A stretch of DNA of 21,617 nucleotides. Source: SIG710 sp045587665. Its GTDB lineage: Bacteria; Bacillota; Clostridia; Oscillospirales; CAG-272. Positions 1 through 6,145 of this stretch are shown here, piece after piece. Numbering within the stretch: the stretch's first letter is position 1; each line of letters opens with the position of its first letter. The notes below the pieces were generated by a model, which was not told the DNA's origin, searched no databases, and worked only from the letters and a program-made list of their open reading frames with translations. The position numbers and the translations under genes were made by a program. Where the stretch lies: positions 1 through 21,617 of the forward strand of contig JAZNCT010000082.1 of assembly GCA_045587665.1 (NCBI GenBank), read 5' to 3'.

Positions 1-62
1 CGGGGAAAGAAGTGACAACATTGGAATTGCAAATACTTACCTTAGAAAGGATAATACATTTG

Positions 63-932
63 ATGAAGAGACGAACGTTATTTTTAAAAGCAATCTGCTT
101 TTGCCTTGCGGCCGCCGCAATGCTTTCTTTTTGCATGGTCACATCTGCTGCGGCAGATGTGATAATAACCCCTGTTGAGGTCAGACTTGACGGCGTTCCG
201 CTTTTTGAAGAGGGGCAGGGGGCTTTGCTCGTGGATGCTGTAACATATGTTCCGCTAAGAGCCTTTTGCAATTCTTTTGGCGAAAGTGATGTGAGCTGGG
301 ATCCCATTGGTCGCTCGGCAACTGTAAAAAGCGCAGGACTTTTTATAACTGCCCGTGAGGGACAGGCCTATATAACAGTCAATGACCGTCCGTTTTACAC
401 GGGTCGCGCAAATCTTCTTATCGGCGGATCGGTATATATTCCTGTTAGAGGAATAGCCAAGGCATATGGGCTTGAGGTCACATGGCAGGATCGTGAGGGC
501 GGGGGACTTGGCTTTGCTGAGCTTACCTCCGGTGGCAAAAGAGCCGAGGATGCTTCGGATGTATATGACAGCGAGGTTCTTTATTGGCTCTCAAGGATAA
601 TATCTGCTGAGAGCAGGGGAGAGAGCCTTGCGGGGCAGATAGCGGTTGGAAATGTTGTCCTCAACAGAACAAGAGCTCCTTCCTTTCCGGACACGGTTTA
701 TGACGTTATTTTTGACACTAAATACGGAGTTCAGTTCACTCCCATATCAAACGGAACGATTTATGACAGCCCGGCCGAAAGCAGTATAATTGCCGCTAAG
801 ATATGCCTTGAGGGTTATTCTCTCTCTGAGGACATACTTTATTTTCTCAATGAGGCTATTTCAACAAATATGTGGGTGAGCAACAACCGCACATTTATTA
901 TGACACTTGGAAACCATAGCTTTTATTCATAA
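63..932 (+). CDS. Secreted cell wall hydrolase (SleB/CwlJ family) with copper-amine-oxidase-like N-terminal domain
   Basis: The predicted product of 289 residues opens with a signal peptide: basic MKRR, a hydrophobic core, then Ala-rich TSAAA near residue 30. Residues of about 36-150 fit the 'copper amine oxidase N-terminal' fold (two VPLRAF / IPVRGI blocks), which in Clostridia is a wall-associated module and not an oxidase. The C-terminal 120 residues match the SleB/CwlJ hydrolase family: ISAESRGE with the presumed catalytic Glu, GQIAVGNVVLNR, then LYFLNE and GNHSFYS at the end. It should act outside the membrane on peptidoglycan, either in spore cortex lysis or in vegetative wall turnover; the sequence does not decide which. 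I chose ATG 63 because AGAAAGGA (44-51) lies 11 bases upstream; the adjacent in-frame TTG at 60 is also possible. It stands alone, followed by its own terminator. Confidence 0.87.
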   Translation: MKRRTLFLKAICFCLAAAAMLSFCMVTSAAADVIITPVEVRLDGVPLFEEGQGALLVDAVTYVPLRAFCNSFGESDVSWDPIGRSATVKSAGLFITAREGQAYITVNDRPFYTGRANLLIGGSVYIPVRGIAKAYGLEVTWQDREGGGLGFAELTSGGKRAEDASDVYDSEVLYWLSRIISAESRGESLAGQIAVGNVVLNRTRAPSFPDTVYDVIFDTKYGVQFTPISNGTIYDSPAESSIIAAKICLEGYSLSEDILYFLNEAISTNMWVSNNRTFIMTLGNHSFYS

Positions 933-937
933 GAGCA

Positions 938-975
938 ACAGCTCCGCCTTGCAAACAAGACGGAGCTGTGTTTTT
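938..975 (+). terminator. Intrinsic terminator after the cell wall hydrolase gene
   Basis: ACAGCTCCG (938-946) pairs perfectly with CGGAGCTGT (961-969). An inner CTTG/CAAG pair (948-951 with 956-959) lengthens the stem, and a run of five T follows at 971-975. It lies directly between two genes that converge here; the minus side lacks a good T run, so it mainly serves the plus-strand gene. Confidence 0.85.
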
Positions 976-990
976 ATATGAATGTTTTAA

Positions 991-2403
991 TTATTCTGCA
1001 TCTTTTTTTCCTGAAAGAAGAATGTTTGCAAGGATGCCGAGAATAAGAGCGGTTGCAATAGATGTGAGCTTAACCTCGCCGAAGCTGAGTGAAAGATTGC
1101 CTATGCCTGCAATGAGGATTGCAGAAACAACAAACAGATTCTTGTTTTCATTAAGGTCAACCTTTTGAACCATCTTAAGACCGGAAACTGCGATGAATCC
1201 GTAAAGTGCCATGCAAACACCGCCCATTACGCAGGAGGGAATTGAGTTTACAAAAGCAACAAATGGTGCGATAAAGGAAATGATAATTGCAAGAACTGCG
1301 GCTGTTGCAATGGTGTATACAGAGGCATTTCCTGTGATAGCAACACAGCCAACCGACTCACCGTATGTTGTGTTTGGACATCCGCCAAATATTGATCCAA
1401 CCATAGAGCCAACGCCGTCGCCGAGAAGTGTGCGGTGAAGTCCGGGATCCTCAAGAAGATCCTTTTCTATTATGGAAGAAATGTTCTTGTGGTCTGCGAT
1501 ATGCTCTGCAAAAACAACAAATGCAACGGGGATATATGCAACGGCAAGAGTTGCGATATAAGAACCGCTAAGCTCTTTTATGCCGCCGATAGCCTGTACA
1601 AATGTGAAATCGGGAAGTGTGAGGAAGGTGCTAAGCCCAATGCCGTCTGCCCAAAGAACAGAGATCTTTGAAAAGTCGATAACCTTGAGAGCGTCAATAC
1701 CTGCGGCATTGCCTATAACTGTGAAGATAGTCGCAACAGCATATCCTCCAAGAATACCGAGAATAAATGGAATGAGGCGGGTCATCTTCTTGCCGTAAGT
1801 TGCACATGCCATAACGATTGCAAGAGTTATTATACCAACAAGAACGCATATAAGGGGGTGGGCAACGGAAACGTTGTTTACCTTAAGTCCGCCGTTTTGA
1901 AGATCGCCAACTGCGTTTCCGGCAAGTGAGAGACCGATGATAGCAACTGTTGGACCGATAACTACAGCAGGCATAAGCCTGTTGATCCAGTTGACGCCAA
2001 CGAGCTTTACGATGATTGCAATTACAACATAAACCAGACCTGCAAAAACAGCTCCAATGATAAGTCCGGCATATCCTGCCGCCATCGAAACGGCACCTGC
2101 AAATGCTGCCGCCATTGAACCGAGAAAAGCAAAGGATGAACCCAGGAAAACAGGGCTATTGAACTTTGTGAACAGCAGGTATACAAGAGTTCCCATACCG
2201 GCGCCGAGAAGTGCCGCTGCAGGGCTCATCATTGTGCCTGCGGTCCAGGCAACATCGCCTTTTTCAATAAAGGTGGTGATGTTTCCGTTGATGATAACGG
2301 GAACAACGAGGGTAGCCGCCATAATAGCGAGAAGCTGCTGGATCGCAAAAACGATCAGCTGACCGAATTTGGGTTTGTCTTTGACATCATAGATGAGTTT
2401 CAT
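991..2403 (-). CDS. uraA: Uracil permease (NCS2 nucleobase:cation symporter)
   Basis: The 470-residue hydrophobic protein has the many membrane helices of the NCS2 family. It keeps the family signature near the substrate site: an AEH.ADHKN stretch in the middle and GGCPNTTYGES further on, matching the Glu-bearing TTYGEN region of E. coli UraA. It should import uracil with protons for pyrimidine salvage. Residues that separate uracil from xanthine/uric acid transporters look uracil-like, but substrate choice remains inference. AAAGGAGG lies eight bases before the ATG on the minus strand. The gene is transcribed alone, diverging from the rpiR-type gene, and its leader holds a terminator hairpin, so it is probably controlled by attenuation. 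The last 50 residues are ordinary for the family. Confidence 0.93.
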   Translation of the reverse strand: MKLIYDVKDKPKFGQLIVFAIQQLLAIMAATLVVPVIINGNITTFIEKGDVAWTAGTMMSPAAALLGAGMGTLVYLLFTKFNSPVFLGSSFAFLGSMAAAFAGAVSMAAGYAGLIIGAVFAGLVYVVIAIIVKLVGVNWINRLMPAVVIGPTVAIIGLSLAGNAVGDLQNGGLKVNNVSVAHPLICVLVGIITLAIVMACATYGKKMTRLIPFILGILGGYAVATIFTVIGNAAGIDALKVIDFSKISVLWADGIGLSTFLTLPDFTFVQAIGGIKELSGSYIATLAVAYIPVAFVVFAEHIADHKNISSIIEKDLLEDPGLHRTLLGDGVGSMVGSIFGGCPNTTYGESVGCVAITGNASVYTIATAAVLAIIISFIAPFVAFVNSIPSCVMGGVCMALYGFIAVSGLKMVQKVDLNENKNLFVVSAILIAGIGNLSLSFGEVKLTSIATALILGILANILLSGKKDAE

Positions 2404-2432
2404 AAAAAGTCCTCCTTTTTCCGACAGCCCGG

Positions 2433-2514
2433 CAATAAAAAAGCCGAAGCAATGATTCTACAGCTTCGGTCTTTCGTTTTGCTTATTGTTCCTTTTCATA
2501 GCAAACGCTTCCGC
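2433..2514 (-). promoter_or_regulatory. Leader attenuator of the uracil permease gene (ligand unknown)
   Basis: On the minus strand the leader has an intrinsic terminator, CCGAAGC (2463-2469) pairing with GCTTCGG (2444-2450) and followed by a T-rich run (2433-2442), 30-odd bases before the start codon. Upstream is a second hairpin, CGTTTGCT (2500-2507) with CGTTTTGCT (2475-2483), loop 2484-2499. GCGGAAGC (2507-2514) can pair with GCTTCGGC (2443-2450), with one mismatch, and would form an antiterminator. I do not see the PyrR-binding loop (CNGNGAG) that controls many Firmicute uracil permeases, so the sensor is unassigned. Confidence 0.65.
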
Positions 2515-2544
2515 CGCTGCAGTGATATCGGATCTATAGCTATA

Positions 2545-2573
2545 ATTCTATCATGTTACTCGACAAAAGTAAA
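2545..2573 (-). promoter_or_regulatory. Probable sigma-A promoter of the uracil permease gene
   Basis: On the minus strand TTTACT (2568-2573, 4/6 to TTGACA) is followed after 17 bases by TAGAAT (2545-2550, 5/6 to TATAAT). Transcription would start near 2538, giving a leader of about 135 bases that contains the attenuator. Confidence 0.5.
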
Positions 2574-2640
2574 GTATATTTGACAAATTTTTGGGGTGGG
2601 ATTATAAACAATCTTTTGCTATTCCTTTTGTGCAATTTGC

Positions 2641-2680
2641 TTATGCGTTTTTTCGTGAGGACGGAAATTAAAACGCATAA
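2641..2680 (+). repeat. 11-bp perfect inverted repeat next to the rpiR-type promoter
   Basis: TTATGCGTTTT (2641-2651) and AAAACGCATAA (2670-2680) are perfect inverted copies separated by 18 bases. The right arm ends four bases before the -35 box of the downstream operon. The arm centres are 29 bases apart, near three helical turns. The inner TTCGT/ACGGAA can also pair weakly. It could be the operator of the RpiR-type regulator or a structural hairpin. Confidence 0.7.
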
Positions 2681-2684
2681 ACGG

Positions 2685-2713
2685 TTGACAAGAGGATGAA
2701 TTTGTTTTATAAT
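2685..2713 (+). promoter_or_regulatory. Consensus sigma-A promoter of the rpiR-cmk-ispH operon
   Basis: TTGACA (2685-2690) and TATAAT (2708-2713) are both perfect matches with the ideal 17-base spacer. The transcript would start near 2720, about 35 bases before the first start codon. This is the strongest promoter in the window, as expected for an operon with a ribosomal protein. Confidence 0.92.
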
Positions 2714-2754
2714 ATACAATGTAAATTTATGCTTAAAGTCGGAAAGGCGAATAT

Positions 2755-3618
2755 ATGAAAAGAGACCTTTTAATGACAATAAAAAATCAAATGCCAAGCT
2801 TTTCAAAGGGGCAAAAGCTGATTGCCTGCTATGTGCTTGAGCATTATGAAAAGGCTGCTTATATGACGGCATCAAAGCTCGGGGCACTTGTTGGAGTTTC
2901 GGAGTCTACGGTTGTTCGTTTTGCCTGCGAGCTGGGCTTTGAAGGATATCCCGAGTTTCAGAAAGCACTTCAGGAGCTTATCCGCAATATGCTGACTGCC
3001 GTACAGCGTATTGAGGTTACAAACAGTCTTATCGGAGACGGCGATATGCTTGAAAAGGTTTTGCTTTCCGATGCCGAAAAAATCAGACACACTCTTGAAA
3101 CTATAGACAGAAAATCTTTTTACGAAGCAATTGAAAAGATCGTTAATGCAAATAATATATATATAATCGGTGTAAGATCGTCTTCTGCACTTGCGGGTTT
3201 TCTAAATTTCAATCTCCGAATGGTTTTTGATAACGTTCGTTTTGTTCAAACCACCTCGGGCAGTGAAATGTTTGAGCAGATAATGCACCTTTCAGCACAG
3301 GATACCATGATAGCTATCAGCTTTCCGCGTTATTCTCAGAGGATAATCAACGCTGTTGAATATGCAAAAGAGGTTGGGGCAGATGTTGTTGCTCTCACCG
3401 ATAGCAAAAGATCGCCCATAGCTGCCTATGCAGATCAGCTTCTCACAGCTGAGAGTGATATGGTGTCTTATGTTGACTCTCTGGTTGCGCCCCTTAGCAT
3501 TATAAATGCCATAATCGTTGCCGTTGCAAGAGAAAGGCAGGAGCTTTTCAGCGATCAGCTCAAAAAGCTTGAAACTATTTGGGATGAATATGATGTATAT
3601 AAAAAAGATAAATTCTGA
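2755..3618 (+). CDS. MurR/RpiR-family transcriptional regulator
   Basis: The 287-residue protein has the two-domain layout of the family. Residues 1-75 form the helix-turn-helix HTH_6 domain: the SKLGALVGVSESTVVRFACE stretch is the recognition region and GFEGYPEFQKAL is the usual following motif. Residues of about 120-250 form a SIS sugar-phosphate-binding fold (IYIIGVRSSSALAG, then IAISFPRYSQR, then VALTDSKRSPIA). Such proteins sense phosphosugars or related ligands and repress or activate nearby genes; the ligand here is unknown. GGAAAGG lies before the ATG. The gene is first in a housekeeping operon and overlaps the next gene by about 26 bases, so it may be autoregulated through the inverted repeat upstream. 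Regulation of the divergent permease is also possible. Confidence 0.9.
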   Translation: MKRDLLMTIKNQMPSFSKGQKLIACYVLEHYEKAAYMTASKLGALVGVSESTVVRFACELGFEGYPEFQKALQELIRNMLTAVQRIEVTNSLIGDGDMLEKVLLSDAEKIRHTLETIDRKSFYEAIEKIVNANNIYIIGVRSSSALAGFLNFNLRMVFDNVRFVQTTSGSEMFEQIMHLSAQDTMIAISFPRYSQRIINAVEYAKEVGADVVALTDSKRSPIAAYADQLLTAESDMVSYVDSLVAPLSIINAIIVAVARERQELFSDQLKKLETIWDEYDVYKKDKF

Positions 3619-4864
3619 TAGCAAAAAAATTGCTGTTATAGGCGGCGGTGCGGCAGGAATGATGGCGGCCGCAAAGGCAGCAGAACTTGGTGCCCATGTT
3701 ACCCTGTTTGAAAAAAACGATAGGCTTGGCAAAAAGCTGAGAATCACGGGCAAGGGCAGATGCAATGTCACAAATGACTGCACCCGTGATGAGTTTTTTG
3801 CAAATGTTCCGCGAAATCCACGCTTCCTTTATGCTTCTTTCAGTAATTTTTCTTCGGAAGATACAAAAAATTTTTTTGAAGAAGCAGGAGTGCCTCTTAA
3901 AACCGAAAGGGGTAAAAGAGTTTTTCCTGTTTCCGACAGAGCTCAGGATATCGTTTCGGCAATGCAGAAAAAATGCCTTGGGCTTGGCTGCGAGATACTT
4001 TATAAAAAAGTTAAAGGTATTAAGGCCGATGGGGGCAGAGCCTGCGGCATTATCACAGCAGATGCCGAATATGATTTTGATGCCATAATTCTTGCTACAG
4101 GCGGAAAATCATACCCATTGACAGGCTCGGACGGTGACGGCTACAGAATGGCAAGGACACTTGGGCATAATGTAACAGAGCTTGTCCCCTCGCTCGTTCC
4201 TATTGTTGAGGACGGACGGATATCTGCCTCAATGCAGGGGCTTTCGCTGAAGAATATAAAGCTTTCTGTTTTGGATAACAAAAACGGAAAGGTTGTTTTT
4301 GAGGATTTCGGTGAGCTGATGTTTACCCATTTTGGGCTTACAGGTCCTCTTGTCCTCAGTGCTTCGGCTCATCTGAGGGATATAGACAAGGATAGGTATA
4401 CCGCTGAGATAGACTTAAAACCGGCACTGGATGAAAAAACGCTTGACGCACGTTTGATTTCCGATCTTGCAAAATCAAACAACAAGGATTTTATAAATTC
4501 GCTTGGGGGTCTGCTCCCTCAAAAAATGATAGAAACTGTGGTGAGGCTTTCGGGCATTGACGGAAGAAAGAAATGCAATTCTGTTACAAAGGAAGAGCGA
4601 AAAACTCTTTTGCGCCTTTTGAAGCATTTCAGGATACCTCTTCTTAAATTCCGTCCTATAGAGGAAGCTATCATTACTTCCGGGGGAATAGATGTTAAAG
4701 AAATATCTCCGAAAACTATGGAATCCAAACTCATAAAGGGGCTTTATTTCGCCGGAGAGATAATAGATGTTGACGCCTACACAGGCGGCTTTAATCTTCA
4801 GATAGCATTTTCAACCGCTGCTCTTGCAGGTGAGAGCGCTGCATTAAATTTTGACGAGGTGTGA
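3593..4864 (+). CDS. BaiN/HI0933-family NAD(P)/FAD-dependent oxidoreductase
   Basis: The 423-residue flavoprotein has an N-terminal Rossmann FAD-binding site, IAVIGGGAAGMMAA (about residues 13-26), then the family hallmark KLRITGKGRCNVTN. ILATGGKSYPLTGSDGDGY lies in the middle, and a C-terminal FAD-closing segment includes GLYFAGEIIDVDAYTGGFN. The family is often named 'aminoacetone oxidase' or BaiN; the true reaction is uncertain in most bacteria. I chose ATG 3593 (3590 also fits) because the longer in-frame opening to 3518 would add 25 residues that sit inside the upstream gene and are not part of the family fold. The ribosome binding site is weak, and translation is probably coupled to the upstream gene, with which it overlaps. 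It is followed after three bases by cmk, an arrangement common in Clostridia. Confidence 0.9.
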   Translation: MYIKKINSDSKKIAVIGGGAAGMMAAAKAAELGAHVTLFEKNDRLGKKLRITGKGRCNVTNDCTRDEFFANVPRNPRFLYASFSNFSSEDTKNFFEEAGVPLKTERGKRVFPVSDRAQDIVSAMQKKCLGLGCEILYKKVKGIKADGGRACGIITADAEYDFDAIILATGGKSYPLTGSDGDGYRMARTLGHNVTELVPSLVPIVEDGRISASMQGLSLKNIKLSVLDNKNGKVVFEDFGELMFTHFGLTGPLVLSASAHLRDIDKDRYTAEIDLKPALDEKTLDARLISDLAKSNNKDFINSLGGLLPQKMIETVVRLSGIDGRKKCNSVTKEERKTLLRLLKHFRIPLLKFRPIEEAIITSGGIDVKEISPKTMESKLIKGLYFAGEIIDVDAYTGGFNLQIAFSTAALAGESAALNFDEV

Positions 4865-4867
4865 AAG

Positions 4868-5542
4868 ATGATAAAAATAGCCATTGACGGACCGAGCGGT
4901 TCGGGAAAAAGCAGTGTTGCCAAGGCTGTTTCGGCAGAGCTTGGTATAGTTTATGTTGACACGGGGGCGCTTTACAGAAGCGTGGGTTATTATGTAAAAG
5001 AAAAGGGAAAAGATCCAAAGAATGTCTATGAAGTTACAGCTCTTCTACCGGAAATTGAGATTGATGTAAAATATGAAAACGGAGTTCAGTGCGTTTATCT
5101 AAACGGCGAAAACCTTGGCGACAGGATAAGACATCCTGAGATCTCAATGTATGCCTCGGCTGTTTCGGCTATCCCCAGTGTTAGAGAATTTTTGCTTGAA
5201 ACACAAAAGTCTATTGCAAGAAAGAACAATGTGATAATGGACGGCAGAGATATCGGAACGGTTATTCTTCCCGACGCTGATGTTAAAATCTTTATGTTTG
5301 CATCAAATGAGGCTCGTGCTATGCGCCGCTTTAAGGAGCTTTCGGAAAAGGGAACTACGGTCAGATATGAGGACGTTCTCCGAGAAATGATTGAAAGAGA
5401 CGAAAATGACCGCAGCCGTGCGGTTGCGCCCGCCGTTCCCGCAGAGGATGCGATCATGTTCGATAACTCAGAGCTTGATCTTGAAGAGAGCACACGTTAT
5501 GTCATAAACATTATAAAGGAAAAAATCGGTGAGATCAGATGA
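4868..5542 (+). CDS. cmk: Cytidylate kinase
   Basis: The enzyme phosphorylates CMP and dCMP with ATP in pyrimidine nucleotide synthesis, in the cytoplasm. The 224 residues match the usual length. The P-loop GPSGSGKSS is at residues 8-16, DTGALYRSVG follows (residues 31-40), and the NMP-binding MDGRDIGTVILPDAD lies at about 124-138. The arginine-rich lid region (ERDENDRSRAVAP) is near residue 180. GAGGTG lies seven bases before the ATG. The stop codon overlaps the next start as ATGA, so translation with plsC is probably coupled. Confidence 0.96.
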   Translation: MIKIAIDGPSGSGKSSVAKAVSAELGIVYVDTGALYRSVGYYVKEKGKDPKNVYEVTALLPEIEIDVKYENGVQCVYLNGENLGDRIRHPEISMYASAVSAIPSVREFLLETQKSIARKNNVIMDGRDIGTVILPDADVKIFMFASNEARAMRRFKELSEKGTTVRYEDVLREMIERDENDRSRAVAPAVPAEDAIMFDNSELDLEESTRYVINIIKEKIGEIR

Positions 5543-6141
5543 GAAAAGGTTATAAGATCGTTCACGGTATTCTTGCCGGAGCGGTGAAATTTTTATTCAG
5601 AGTTAGGGTCACCGGGCTTGAAAATGAGCCCGGCCCCGGCGGAATATTGCTCTGTTCAAATCATGTTACTCTCCTTGATCCCATTTGCATAAATGTGGTG
5701 CTCAGAAAGACCGAGCCATTTTATATGGCTAAAAAGGAGCTTTTTAAAATTCCTTTGTTAAATGCACTTATAAGAGCTTTTGGTGCATACCCGGTCAATC
5801 GTGGTGGCGGGGACATTGGTGCCATACACAAAACAATAGATCTTCTTTCTGAGGGGCACTGCGTCGGTATCTTTCCTCAGGGAACACGGTGCAAGGGTGT
5901 ACCTTTTGAGGAAACAAAATTCAAGAATGGTGCGGCACTGGTGCTTTCTAAGACAAATGTGCCTGTTTTGCCCTGCAGGGTAAAGGTTAAGAACAACTGT
6001 TGGCTTCCTTTCAGAAAAATAGAGGTGGTCATCGGAGAGAAGATAGAGGCAAGTGAGCTTGCTTTTGACGCAGAAAAAAACAGGACAGAGGAGCTTGCGA
6101 GGATAACCGATGTTATTTACAGGCGCATAGGAGAACTTTGA
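5539..6141 (+). CDS. plsC: 1-acyl-sn-glycerol-3-phosphate acyltransferase
   Basis: The enzyme adds the second acyl chain to lysophosphatidate in phospholipid synthesis at the inner face of the membrane. The 200-residue protein has the catalytic HX4D motif as NHVTLLDP (His42, Asp47), a second block PFYMAKKELFKIP, and the glycerophosphate-binding FPQGTR near residue 115. An N-terminal hydrophobic stretch (residues 7-20) could lie on the membrane. The start overlaps the cmk stop by four bases. The cmk-plsC-ispH order is a recurrent clostridial cluster. Confidence 0.94.
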   Translation: MRKGYKIVHGILAGAVKFLFRVRVTGLENEPGPGGILLCSNHVTLLDPICINVVLRKTEPFYMAKKELFKIPLLNALIRAFGAYPVNRGGGDIGAIHKTIDLLSEGHCVGIFPQGTRCKGVPFEETKFKNGAALVLSKTNVPVLPCRVKVKNNCWLPFRKIEVVIGEKIEASELAFDAEKNRTEELARITDVIYRRIGEL

Positions 6142-6145
6142 GAGT

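Noticed and set aside
2433..2540. PyrR-binding attenuator or purine riboswitch before uraA
   Set aside because: I did not find the PyrR loop motif or the conserved purine riboswitch core; the element is left as an unassigned attenuator.
3518..3592. Longer start for the BaiN-type flavoprotein
   Set aside because: It would lie wholly inside the regulator gene and add residues that precede the FAD fold without family support.
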